Of a stretch of DNA of 64,000 bases, positions 56,552 through 64,000 are shown piece by piece; position 1 is the stretch's first letter, and each line of letters starts with the position of its first letter. The DNA comes from Rhodocyclaceae bacterium (GTDB lineage Bacteria > Pseudomonadota > Gammaproteobacteria > Burkholderiales > Ga0077523). Below the pieces are notes generated by a model. That model worked only from the letters and a program-made list of their open reading frames with translations, was not told the DNA's origin and did not search any database. The DNA lies in assembly GCA_020248405.1 (NCBI GenBank), contig JADCHQ010000024.1, forward strand, positions 1-64,000, read 5' to 3'. Made by a program: the position numbers and the translations under genes.

Positions 56552-57496
56552 CTACGCCGCCGGCCTTTCCAGGGCGTCGAGCACCATGGCGGCGACGCTG
56601 AAGCCGGTCTGGTCGAGGATCTCACGCATGCAGGTGGGGCTGGTGACGTTGACCTCGGTGAGGTGCTCGCCGATCACATCCAGCCCCACGATGGTGAGGC
56701 CGGCGGCACGCAGGGCCGGCCCCACGCCCTCGGCAATCTCGCGGTCCCGGGCCGTCAGCGGCTGTGCCACGCCCCGGCCCCCGGCGGCCAGATTGCCGCG
56801 CGACTCGCCGGCCTTGGGGATGCGCGCCAGCGCAAAGGGCGCGGCCACGCCGTCGATCACCAGGATGCGTTTGTCGCCCTGGGCGATCTCGGGCAAGTAG
56901 CGTTGCGCCATCACCGTGCGCCGGCCGAAGTGGGTGATGGTTTCCAGAATCACGCCCACGTTGGGGTCGCGGGTGTGCAGGCGAAACACCGAGGCTCCGC
57001 CCATGCCATCCAGCGGCTTGACCACCATGTCGCCATGCTCGGCCAGGAAAGCGCGAAGGGAGGCCTCGTTGCTGGTCACCAGCGTGGGGGCGGTGAAGCG
57101 TGCGAAGCGCGCGATGGCGAGCTTCTCGTTGAAATCGCGCAGGCTGCGGGGCCGGTTGAGCACGCGCACCCCGGCGGCCTCGGCCAGCTCCAGCAGGTGG
57201 GTTGCGTACACGTACTCCATGTCGAAGGGCGGGTCCTTGCGCATGAGCAGCGCGTCGAAGCGCGTCAGCGGGCCATCGGCCGTGCCGCGCTCGCGCCACC
57301 AGTGCGCATCGTCGGCCAGCAGTTCGAGCGCCAGCGAGGGCGCGCCCACGCCGGCCGCGCCGCGCCATTCGAGCGTGTCGTGATGGATGGCGTGGACGCC
57401 ATGGCCGCGGGCCGCGGCCTCGCGCATCATCGCCACGGTGGAGTCTTTGTAGGCGCGCAGCGACTCGATGGGGTCGATGACGAAGGCGATATCCAT
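56552..57496 (-). CDS. gshB: Glutathione synthase
   Basis: A 314-residue ATP-grasp ligase joining gamma-glutamylcysteine and glycine. 'FVIDPIESLRAYKDSTVAMM' at the start and 'MVVKPLDGMGGASVFRLH' (ATP-grasp loop) are typical, as is 'VGLDVIGEHLTEVNVTSPTC'. It follows gshA by 6 bases, forming a two-step glutathione operon. Confidence 0.95.
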   Translation of the reverse strand: MDIAFVIDPIESLRAYKDSTVAMMREAAARGHGVHAIHHDTLEWRGAAGVGAPSLALELLADDAHWWRERGTADGPLTRFDALLMRKDPPFDMEYVYATHLLELAEAAGVRVLNRPRSLRDFNEKLAIARFARFTAPTLVTSNEASLRAFLAEHGDMVVKPLDGMGGASVFRLHTRDPNVGVILETITHFGRRTVMAQRYLPEIAQGDKRILVIDGVAAPFALARIPKAGESRGNLAAGGRGVAQPLTARDREIAEGVGPALRAAGLTIVGLDVIGEHLTEVNVTSPTCMREILDQTGFSVAAMVLDALERPAA

Positions 57497-57502
57497 GGGC
57501 TG

Positions 57503-58795
57503 TCAGCTTGCCGCCGCGGCCGCGTCCTCGGTGCGTTCGAGCTCCAGCGCCGCCGCCAGCAGCGCCAGGCGCGCCACGACGCCGTAGGCATAAAAGCGGT
57601 TGGGCGTCGCGTCGGGGCTCGCGTCCAGGTCGGGCTGGTGGCAGTTTTCCTCGAAGGCGAGCGGCACGAAGTGCATGCCGGGTGCGTTCAGGTTTTCCTC
57701 CGGGCCACGGCCGGTGTGCACGCGGTAGAAGCCGCCCACCACGAAGTGATCGATCATGTACACCACCGGCTCGGCCACGGCCTCGTTGATGCTCTCGTAG
57801 GTGGGCACGCCTTCCTGCACCAGGACGCGGCTGACCTCCAGGCCCTCCTTCACCACCGCCATGCGGTTGCGCTGCTTGCGGTTCAAGCCGCGCATTTCGC
57901 TGGCGCTCTTCACCGACATGATGCCCATGCCATAGGTGCCGGCGTCCGCCTTGACGATGACGAAGGGCTGCTGGTCGATGCCGTATTCGCGGTACTTGGC
58001 GGCGGTGCGCGCCAGGATGTCGTCCACCCATCCGGCCAGGCAGTCCTCGCCGGAGCGGGCCTGGAAATCCACCTCGCCGCAGGTGCCGAAATAGGGGTTG
58101 ATGAGCCACGGGTCGATGCCCACCAGGCGCGCGAACTCCTCGGCCACCGTGTCGTAGGCGGCGAAGTGATGGGACTTCAGCCGCACCGCCCAGCCGGCGT
58201 GCAGCGGCGGGATGACCGTCTGCTCCAGATCGCGCAGGACGGTCGGGATGCCCGCGGAGAGGTCGTTGTTGAGCAGGATGGTACAGGGGTCGAAGTCGGC
58301 CAGGCCGACGCGATTGCCCTTGCGCACGATGGGCTCGAGCAGCAACGAGGCGCCCCCGGGCAGTTCCACGGGGGTGGGCTGGCTGATCTCGGGGATCAGC
58401 GTGCCGATGCGCACCTTCATGCCTGCCTGCCGCAGGATGTTCTGCAGCGCCGCCACGTTGCTGAGATAAAACACGTTGCGGGTGTGGTTTTCGGGGACGA
58501 GAAGGATCCCGCGGGCGTCCGGACAGATTTTCTCCACCGCCACCATCACCGCCTGCACTGCCAGCGGCAGGAACTCGGGCGCCAAGTTGTTGAAGCCGCC
58601 GGGAAACAGGTTGGTGTCCACCGGCGCGAGCTTGAAGCCGGCGTTGCGCAAGTCCACCGAGGCGTAGAACGGCGACGAGTGCTCCTGCCACTGGGTGCGC
58701 AGCCAGTGTTCGATGGCCGGCTGCGCCTGGAGGATGTGGCGCTCCAGATCGCGCAGCGGCCCGGTGAGCGCGGTGGTGAGATGCGGAACGGTCAT
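57503..58795 (-). CDS. gshA: Glutamate-cysteine ligase, Acidithiobacillus-type
   Basis: A 430-residue ligase of the form first described in thiobacilli, different from the enteric GshA. 'DLRNAGFKLAPVDTNLFPGG' and 'VKADAGTYGMGIMSVKSAS' are diagnostic, and 'TGRGPEENLNAPGMHFVPLA' follows. It makes gamma-glutamylcysteine. It is the first gene of the minus-strand gshA-gshB-EIIA-ptsH-ptsI run. The ATG at 58795 begins the family N-terminus. Confidence 0.93.
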   Translation of the reverse strand: MTVPHLTTALTGPLRDLERHILQAQPAIEHWLRTQWQEHSSPFYASVDLRNAGFKLAPVDTNLFPGGFNNLAPEFLPLAVQAVMVAVEKICPDARGILLVPENHTRNVFYLSNVAALQNILRQAGMKVRIGTLIPEISQPTPVELPGGASLLLEPIVRKGNRVGLADFDPCTILLNNDLSAGIPTVLRDLEQTVIPPLHAGWAVRLKSHHFAAYDTVAEEFARLVGIDPWLINPYFGTCGEVDFQARSGEDCLAGWVDDILARTAAKYREYGIDQQPFVIVKADAGTYGMGIMSVKSASEMRGLNRKQRNRMAVVKEGLEVSRVLVQEGVPTYESINEAVAEPVVYMIDHFVVGGFYRVHTGRGPEENLNAPGMHFVPLAFEENCHQPDLDASPDATPNRFYAYGVVARLALLAAALELERTEDAAAAAS

Positions 58796-58914
58796 GGAGG
58801 GTCTCGTGCTGCGCCGCGCGATCGACGCTTGATGAGGGCGACGGATTATAGCGTTCAGCGGTCACTGGCCCGGCGATCGCGCGCATGTGCAGCATGCCTT
58901 CGCCTTGACACCAT

Positions 58915-58960
58915 GTTGGTGCAGGCTTTTAATCCGCGTTGGTGCAGGCTTTTAATCCGC
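58915..58960 (+). repeat. Two tandem 23-bp repeats
   Basis: The unit GTTGGTGCAGGCTTTTAATC plus CGC occurs twice without a mismatch (58915-58937 and 58938-58960). The spacing is close to two turns of DNA. It lies in the 264-base region between gshA and the permease gene cluster and could be paired regulator sites or a simple duplication. Confidence 0.75.
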
Positions 58961-59059
58961 GCACTAAAAAGCAGCCCGGTCGTTTTGGCGGCGCTCCGCT
59001 GTGGCGCGGGGCATGGGCCCTGCGGCTGCGAAAAACGGTGTGGTAAACGGGAGGCGTCG

Positions 59060-59344
59060 ATGTCGGAATCACTCACTCAACGCATCGACCGCATGTTCGC
59101 GCGCGATCGCGCCTTCGCCTTGGGGATGGTGGCGTTGCTGTGGGTCTGCGTGGGATTCGTCTACTTCGCTGTGGACGTCCATGTTCACGACGGCGGGATC
59201 CGCACGGCGCTCGTCATCGGCGCCCTGCTGCTGCTGGCGTTCAACACTGCGTCCATCTTCGCCATGGTGCGCCACTACGCTGAGGACAAGGCGCACATCT
59301 ACGGTCAGGACATCCGTCACATGGACCAGCGGGGGCGGTCGTGA
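59060..59344 (+). CDS. Small two-helix membrane protein
   Basis: A 94-residue protein, not recognised. Two hydrophobic helices ('LGMVALLWVCVGFVYFAVDV' and 'ALVIGALLLLAFNTASIFAM') are joined by a short His-rich loop ('HVHDGG'). Charged ends. The ATG at 59060 follows GGGAGG. Its TGA overlaps the GTG of the next gene, so the three small genes before the permease look co-translated. Confidence 0.78.
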   Translation: MSESLTQRIDRMFARDRAFALGMVALLWVCVGFVYFAVDVHVHDGGIRTALVIGALLLLAFNTASIFAMVRHYAEDKAHIYGQDIRHMDQRGRS

Positions 59345-59769
59345 GCGGCCGCTACGAACCGCCCCGACAGGGCGGCTTGGGGCAGTTCGTGGACAGCATT
59401 TTCCTCATGGTGCTGGTTTTCATCTGTCTGCTCGCGCCGGTGTTTCTCTCCCGGGACCAGTCCGCCACCGCCCCCGGTGCGGGTGAGGTCCAGGCTCCCG
59501 CCGGGGAGCAGGCACCCGCGGCCGAAGTCACGTGGGAGTCCCTCAATCAGACCCCCGTGCAGGCCCGGCAGTGGGAAAAGCTCGGGCACACGCCGGAGAC
59601 GGCCAAACCCATCGTGGAGAACCGCTTCGACTACACGGTGGAGCCCGTACCCCTGATCATCACTGCGCTGGTGATCGTGGGGTACTTCCTCATGATGCTG
59701 CGCTGGTCCGACCGGGAGTATCGCGAAGTGGTGCGCGAGCGTTTCGGTGACCCCGCCCGAAGGGAGTAA
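59341..59769 (+). CDS. Two-helix membrane protein of unknown function
   Basis: A 142-residue protein, not recognised. A first transmembrane helix ('SIFLMVLVFICLLAPVFL') is followed by an Ala/Pro-rich periplasmic-type loop of about 65 residues. A second helix ('VPLIITALVIVGYFLMML') precedes a charged cytoplasmic end. The GTG start at 59341 overlaps the previous stop (GTGA). It lies 4 bases before another very small gene. Confidence 0.78.
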   Translation: MSGRYEPPRQGGLGQFVDSIFLMVLVFICLLAPVFLSRDQSATAPGAGEVQAPAGEQAPAAEVTWESLNQTPVQARQWEKLGHTPETAKPIVENRFDYTVEPVPLIITALVIVGYFLMMLRWSDREYREVVRERFGDPARRE

Positions 59770-59773
59770 GGCA

Positions 59774-59914
59774 GTGGATTTCTGGACGCTGATCAGTTAC
59801 GCCGCCTGGGGCATTGCCATCCTGCTGTTGCTGTGGATGGTGGCCGACTTCTGGCGGGTGGCCCAGGATTACGACGAAGACTTCCTGCTTTCCTCCCGCG
59901 AGGGCGAGGAGTAG
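59774..59914 (+). CDS. 46-residue single-helix membrane peptide
   Basis: GTG at 59774 opens a 46-codon frame reading 'MDFWTLISYAAWGIAILLLL' and then 'WMVADFWRVAQDYDEDF', ending in an acidic tail. It is one transmembrane helix with an acidic cytoplasmic end, the size and shape of an accessory transporter subunit. It starts 4 bases after the upstream gene and ends 69 bases before the permease. No family is recognised. Confidence 0.65.
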   Translation: MDFWTLISYAAWGIAILLLLWMVADFWRVAQDYDEDFLLSSREGEE

Positions 59915-59983
59915 GCGGGTCCCACACCCGGCCGCCAACCCGCCCGCGGCGGAGCAGCGGCCAGCCATGCAAGGGGATCACCG

Positions 59984-61390
59984 ATGCAGCAATCCACCGC
60001 ACAAACACCGCCGGGCGCTGCGGGGGCGCAGCGCATTGCGTTGCTCAAGGTTCTGGGCCCCGCGCACGTTTGGGCCCTGGGCGTGGGCATTGTGCTGGTG
60101 GGCGAGTTCATGGGCTGGAATTTCTCCGTGGGCAAGGGCGGCGCCTACGGATCCCTCATCGCGTGCTGGGTTATCGGGTTGCTCTATACGTGCGTGGCGA
60201 TGATCGACTCGGAGGTCACCTCCACGGTGGCTGCCGCAGGCGGGCAGTACACCCAGGCCAAGCACGTCATCGGCCCGCTGATGGCCTTCAACGTGGGACT
60301 CTATCTGGTGATGGCCTACACCATGCTCGAGGCTGGCGACGCGCTGGTGGTGGGCGATCTCATGAAGGCCGTGGCCGCCGAGTTCGGCCACGCAGACCTG
60401 GACCCGCGGCCCTTCGTGGTGCTTACCATCGCGGTGCTTGCGTTCCTCAACTACCGCGGCGTTTACATGACGCTCACGGTGAATTTCGTGATCACGGCGG
60501 CCGCCTTCGCCGCGCTGGTGATTCTGTTCTTCGGCGTGTCTCCCTGGGAGCCGGGCAAGGTGCTGTTGCATCGCGAACTGCTCGTGGACCTTCCCTATGG
60601 CTGGATCGGCGTGATTGCAGCGCTGCAGTTTGGCATGTGGTACTACCTGGGCATCGAGGGCACCTGCCAGGCGGCCGAGGAGGTACGCTCGGCGGGCAGG
60701 TCCATCCCCTTGGGTACCATGAGCGGCATGATCACGCTGCTGATCGCCGCTTCCATTACGTGGTACGTGGCTGCGGGGCTCATGCCCTGGGAGTATCTCG
60801 GACAGGCCATCACGCCGATGTATGACGCTGCCCGCCTCACGGGCAGCACGCCGCTGCAGGTGATCCTGTTCGTGGGCACCATCTTCTCGGCGGTGGCTTC
60901 CGCCAACGGCTGCATCAACGACGCCTCGCGGGCCTGGTTTTCCATGGGCCGCGACCGCTACCTGCCTGCCTGGTTCGGCGCTGTTCACCCGCGCTACCGT
61001 ACGCCCTACCGTGCGGTGCTGTTCCTTATCCCCATAGCCGTGGTGTTTGCCTTCCAGGCGCCGCTCGATCAGGTGATCACCTTCTCCATCCTGTCGGGGC
61101 TGCTGGGCTACACCTTCATGTCCATCAACATGGTGAGGTTCCGCCGCCAGTGGCCCTTGGGCAGCATCAAGCGCGGCTATGTGCACCCCTTTCACCCGCT
61201 GCCGGCGATCCTGCTGTTGCTGCTGTGCGGCGCCACCTACTTCGCCACCTTCCTGGGATATGGCGCCACCCTGCTGGCGGTGATGGCCTTCTACATCATC
61301 GCTTCGCTGTGGTTCGTTTTCCACCGCTACAAGTTCGTGCGCCGCGGCGACCAGTTCACCATGCCCTGGCCGCGCCCGCGCGGTTATTGA
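59984..61390 (+). CDS. APC-family amino acid/ethanolamine-type permease
   Basis: A 468-residue transporter with about 12 transmembrane helices of the amino acid-polyamine-organocation superfamily, closest in feel to ethanolamine permeases. The start 'VLGPAHVWALGVGIVLVGEF' and 'STVAAAGGQYTQAKHVIGPL' are family-like, as is 'WYYLGIEGTCQAAEEVRSAG'. It probably imports an amine or amino acid by ion coupling. Three small membrane genes precede it and may be accessory subunits; a universal stress protein follows. Confidence 0.85.
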   Translation: MQQSTAQTPPGAAGAQRIALLKVLGPAHVWALGVGIVLVGEFMGWNFSVGKGGAYGSLIACWVIGLLYTCVAMIDSEVTSTVAAAGGQYTQAKHVIGPLMAFNVGLYLVMAYTMLEAGDALVVGDLMKAVAAEFGHADLDPRPFVVLTIAVLAFLNYRGVYMTLTVNFVITAAAFAALVILFFGVSPWEPGKVLLHRELLVDLPYGWIGVIAALQFGMWYYLGIEGTCQAAEEVRSAGRSIPLGTMSGMITLLIAASITWYVAAGLMPWEYLGQAITPMYDAARLTGSTPLQVILFVGTIFSAVASANGCINDASRAWFSMGRDRYLPAWFGAVHPRYRTPYRAVLFLIPIAVVFAFQAPLDQVITFSILSGLLGYTFMSINMVRFRRQWPLGSIKRGYVHPFHPLPAILLLLLCGATYFATFLGYGATLLAVMAFYIIASLWFVFHRYKFVRRGDQFTMPWPRPRGY

Positions 61391-61415
61391 GGCCCTGGCA
61401 CGGAGAACTCAAGCC

Positions 61416-61847
61416 ATGATCAGAAAAATCCTCTGTGCCACCGACGGGTCCCATGCGTCCGACAAGGCCGTGGCGGCCGCGGTGGACCTGGCTTCGCAGG
61501 CCGGCGCGTCGCTGGTGTTCATTACCGTGGAGCGCGTCACCCCCACCACCGCTGCGCGCTCTGCCTTCTGGGATTCCCGGGTGCTGGATGCGGCCGCCGC
61601 CCAGACACACGGCGAACTGGCCGCCGCCGAGGCCCATGCCCGGGCTGCCGGATTGTCCCGGGTCGAATGCGTCACCACCCAGGGTAACCACGTGGCCGAG
61701 GCCATCGTGGCCTACGCTCGGGAAGGCGGTTTCGATCACGTGGTCACCGGGTCCGTGGGCCGCGCTGGTCTGGCTCGAGCGCTGCTGGGCTCCGTGGCGG
61801 CGGATGTGGTGGCCAAGGCGCATTGCCCGGTCACGGTGGTGCGCTGA
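61416..61847 (+). CDS. Universal stress protein (UspA family)
   Basis: A 143-residue Usp domain. The start 'KILCATDGSHASDKAVAAAV' and the ATP-type loop 'VTGSVGRAGLARALLGSVAA' (G-x2-G-x9-G(S/T) style) fit ATP-binding members. It is 25 bases after the permease and may modulate it; a Usp domain next to an APC permease is a recurring pairing. The ATG at 61416 begins the family N-terminus. Confidence 0.9.
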   Translation: MIRKILCATDGSHASDKAVAAAVDLASQAGASLVFITVERVTPTTAARSAFWDSRVLDAAAAQTHGELAAAEAHARAAGLSRVECVTTQGNHVAEAIVAYAREGGFDHVVTGSVGRAGLARALLGSVAADVVAKAHCPVTVVR

Positions 61848-61859
61848 GGCTGCGCGCCC

Positions 61860-62525
61860 ATGGGGGCTGCGGCGGTGGTGGCTGCCGTCGCTGGTGGCGC
61901 GGCGCTGACGTGGCTGTGGCGGCGCGACCAGGACAGGGCCCGCCGCTGGCGTGAGGGCCTGCTGCTGGGGTGCGAGCCTTGCCTCCGGGAATCCCGTGCC
62001 AGCCTGGATCGGGCCGGCATGCCCGCCCTGGCAGGCCAGCGTGACGGGTTGCCGGTGGAACTTGCCCTGATTCTGGACGGCGCCGGCTACCGCAAGCTGC
62101 CGGTGCTGTGGTTGTCGGCCACCTGTGCCGTCCGGCTGCAACCCGGCGCCTGCTTCGATGCCCTGGCGCGTCCGCAGGGAACGGAGTTTTTCTCGCCCTC
62201 GTCCGAACTGCCCGAGCGTCTCGAGCTTCCCTTGGACTGGCCAGCGCACGTGAGCGTGAGGGCCGACCGGCAAGCCGCGCTGCCCGAGGCTCTGGCAGAC
62301 GCGGGTGCTGCGTTCTTCGCCAGCGAGACCGCCAAGGAATTGGTGGTGTCGCCCCGCGGCGCCCGATTGGTGGTGCGGGTGGCCGAGGCGCGACGGCCGG
62401 AATACCTGGTGCTGCGGCAGGCGCGATTCGACGTGGAGCGCGTGGAGCCGACCACAGCCAACGACCTGGTGGTGGCGCTCGTGGCGCTCGTGCGTCGCCT
62501 CGCCACACCGCAAAGCCATGGCTGA
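61860..62525 (+). CDS. Hypothetical protein with N-terminal membrane anchor
   Basis: A 221-residue protein, not recognised. One N-terminal hydrophobic helix ('AAAVVAAVAGGAALTWLW') is followed by a soluble domain of about 195 residues. It has a Cys pair ('GCEPCLRES') and 'FFSPSSELPERLELPLDWP'. No motif suggests a reaction. It starts 12 bases after the Usp gene and overlaps the next gene by 8 bases. Confidence 0.7.
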   Translation: MGAAAVVAAVAGGAALTWLWRRDQDRARRWREGLLLGCEPCLRESRASLDRAGMPALAGQRDGLPVELALILDGAGYRKLPVLWLSATCAVRLQPGACFDALARPQGTEFFSPSSELPERLELPLDWPAHVSVRADRQAALPEALADAGAAFFASETAKELVVSPRGARLVVRVAEARRPEYLVLRQARFDVERVEPTTANDLVVALVALVRRLATPQSHG

Positions 62526-62808
62526 GGGCAGGGTTCCGCCGCGCCCGCGTTGGGTTCTCGCCGTGGCCATGGTGCTACCTGGCATGGGTCAGGTCCTCAA
62601 TGGACAGAACAGCCGCGCCATGACTTTCATCTTCTTCATGCTGGTGCTGGCATGGGTGAGCGCCCACCTGTCTACGGGCGGGCAATCATTCATCGGCCGG
62701 CATGCGGGCGGGTTCTTCGTCTATGCGCTATCGGTACTGGATGCCTACCGGCATGCGCGCATCGCCTGGACCGAATACGCTTGGACCCTGGCGAAGGGCG
62801 GACCATGA
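62518..62808 (+). CDS. Small membrane protein
   Basis: A 96-residue protein with two or three hydrophobic helices: 'WVLAVAMVLPGMGQVLNGQN' resembles the TM2/DUF5683-type entry helix with its G-x-G-Q-x-x-N turn, then 'AMTFIFFMLVLAWVSAHL'. Function is unknown. The ATG at 62518 lies 8 bases before the stop of the upstream gene, so they are coupled. Confidence 0.7.
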   Translation: MAEGRVPPRPRWVLAVAMVLPGMGQVLNGQNSRAMTFIFFMLVLAWVSAHLSTGGQSFIGRHAGGFFVYALSVLDAYRHARIAWTEYAWTLAKGGP

Positions 62809-62926
62809 GGAGCCATAGCGGTATTGACGTGGAGCCGTGGGGCGTTCATGATGAGCACTTAAGTTTCTTCTGAAGAATCAGCCAATCGCGCCCGCTGGCG
62901 CTCTCGGCAGCACTCCCTCGCCCGCC

Positions 62927-64000
62927 ATGCCGTACCAGCTCCTGCGCTTTGCCCTGTCGGCCAAGCATCCCGAAGCCCCCATGTTCCGCGCCCCCGAGCG
63001 CCTGCGGGACAGCTACGACGCCGTCATCATAGGTGCCGGCGGCCACGGGCTGGCGAGCGCCTACTACCTGGCCCGCGACCACGGCATGACCCGCGTGGCG
63101 GTGCTGGAGCGCGGCTACATCGGCGGCGGCAACACCGGGCGCAACACCACCATCATCCGCTCCAATTACCTCACCCCCGAGGGGGTGGCGTTCTACGACG
63201 AGTCGGTGCGGCTGTGGCAGGACCTCTCCCAGGATTTCGACCTCAACCTGTTCTATTCCACCCGCGGGCATTTCACCCTCGCCCACACCGATTCGGCGGT
63301 GCGCACCATGCGCTGGCGTGCCGAGGTGAACAAGCACCTGGGCGTGGATAGCGAGCTGGTGGGGCCCGAGGCCGTCAAGGAAGCCGCGCCGCAGATTGAC
63401 CTGTCCTGCGGCGGCCACGCGCCGATTCTCGGCGCCCTCTACCACGCGCCCGGCGCCATCGCCCGCCACGATGCCGTGGCCTGGGGCTACGGGCGCGGTG
63501 CCAGCCAGCGCGGCGTGGAGATTCACCAGCGCACTGAGGTCACGGGCATCGACGTGCAGCGCGGCAAGGTGCGCGGCGTGCAAACCTCCCGCGGCTACGT
63601 TTCCACCCCGCGGGTGCTGAGCGCCGTGGCTGGGTTCACGCCGCGGGTCTGCCACATGGTGGGGTTGCGCACCCCGCTCTACATCCACCCCCTGCAGGCC
63701 ATGGTCACCGAGCCGCAGAAGCCGTGGCTGGACCCGATCCTGGTGTCTGGCAGCCTGCACGTGTACGTGAGCCAGTCGGCGCGAGGTGAACTGGTGATGG
63801 GCGCGTCGCTCGACCCCTACGAACTGCATTCCACCCGCTCCACGCTCGATTTCACCGAGGGGCTGGCGGCCCACATGCTGGACATGTTTCCGTTCCTGTC
63901 CCACGCGCGGGTGAACCGCCAATGGGCCGGCATGGCCGACATGACCCCGGACTTCGCCCCCATCATGGGCACCACCGGGGTGGAGGGTTTCTATCTCGAC
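62927..64000 (+). CDS. Sarcosine oxidase beta subunit-like FAD oxidoreductase (partial)
   Basis: The first 358 codons of a DadA/SoxB-type oxidase, cut by the window end. The FAD motif is 'YDAVIIGAGGHGLASAYYLA' and a family-typical block follows, 'YIGGGNTGRNTTIIRSNYLT'. 'HPLQAMVTEPQKPW' and 'WAGMADMTPDFAPIMG' match the sarcosine oxidase beta subunit, which oxidises sarcosine to glycine and formaldehyde with the alpha, gamma and delta subunits. Those genes should follow outside the window. The N-terminus 'MPYQLLRFALSAKHPEAPMF' is the usual beta-subunit start. Confidence 0.9.
   Translation, partial: MPYQLLRFALSAKHPEAPMFRAPERLRDSYDAVIIGAGGHGLASAYYLARDHGMTRVAVLERGYIGGGNTGRNTTIIRSNYLTPEGVAFYDESVRLWQDLSQDFDLNLFYSTRGHFTLAHTDSAVRTMRWRAEVNKHLGVDSELVGPEAVKEAAPQIDLSCGGHAPILGALYHAPGAIARHDAVAWGYGRGASQRGVEIHQRTEVTGIDVQRGKVRGVQTSRGYVSTPRVLSAVAGFTPRVCHMVGLRTPLYIHPLQAMVTEPQKPWLDPILVSGSLHVYVSQSARGELVMGASLDPYELHSTRSTLDFTEGLAAHMLDMFPFLSHARVNRQWAGMADMTPDFAPIMGTTGVEGFYLD

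Noticed and set aside
58961..59059. Possible sigma-54 promoter before the small membrane genes
   Set aside because: Only a weak GG-N10-GC match in very GC-rich DNA; the surrounding consensus bases are missing.
56213..59344. A 1043-codon plus-strand frame opposite EIIA, gshB and gshA
   Set aside because: Antisense shadow. Only its last 94 codons (from 59060) lie outside the opposing genes and look like a real protein.
62805..62873. A 22-codon frame (ATG overlapping the previous stop) before the sarcosine oxidase-like gene
   Set aside because: Too short, with no hydrophobic or conserved feature to distinguish it from chance.

Overview
The window looks like chromosome from a high-GC betaproteobacterium. 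Three gene orders support this: gshA-gshB next to a permease-less PTS (EIIA-HPr-EI); holA followed by proA; and a lipoyl-domain dihydrolipoyl dehydrogenase. The codon bias (G/C third positions) and many 4-bp GTGA start/stop overlaps fit a compact betaproteobacterial genome. No tRNA, rRNA or CRISPR array was seen.

Region 1-4430 is accessory DNA and visibly poorer in G+C than the rest. It is a decayed integron. On the minus strand, starting from a probable attI point near 3840, there are five complete gene cassettes (genes ending at 3433, 3024, 2557, 2037 and 1343), each followed by an attC site. A sixth cassette, encoding a small lipoprotein, is cut by an IS5-family insertion sequence at 1-1184. 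The divergent integrase gene survives only as a frameshifted, truncated N-terminal fragment (about 3996-4253). A second, more degraded copy of its leader and start region follows at 4270-4430. The cassette proteins have no assigned function.

Region 4485-11662 holds small housekeeping and unknown genes: a three-gene operon (2OG-Fe oxygenase, DUF938 methyltransferase, ChaC); a redoxin/cytochrome c/copper monooxygenase-like fusion; a TerB-like protein; two membrane proteins; an AraC regulator; and a DUF2934 protein.

Region 11800-33337 is a branched-chain acyl-CoA and storage-polymer block. It contains the B12-dependent fused mutase icmF, divergent from a cobalamin-binding-protein-like gene; a Tat-exported hydrolase; an unusually long PHA synthase; an MBL hydrolase; and then the MerR-type regulator liuR and a long liu operon (liuA, aceK, thiolase, a beta-hydroxyacid dehydrogenase, LOG, rhodanese, liuB, a TfoX C-terminal domain protein, liuC, liuD, liuE). 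Two near-identical palindromes (15178-15193 and 21208-21223) sit on the -35 boxes of predicted icmF and liuA promoters. They match the LiuR operator type, so one regulator probably controls both leucine and isobutyrate-type acyl-CoA metabolism.

Region 33689-46723 has a four-gene minus-strand operon of envelope lipid enzymes (Zn phospholipase C-like, PLD/cardiolipin synthase-like lipoprotein, hydrolase lipoprotein, fatty acid cis/trans isomerase). It is followed by DUF1289, DUF2889, a CaiB-type CoA transferase, a glycine-betaine-type binding protein and an arylsulfatase. Region 46814-58795 carries an outer-membrane-like protein, an SDR, nudC, lpdA, proA, holA, ptsI, ptsH, EIIA, gshB and gshA. 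Region 59060-62808 is a run of small membrane proteins leading to an APC permease and a universal stress protein. The window ends inside a sarcosine-oxidase-beta-like gene.
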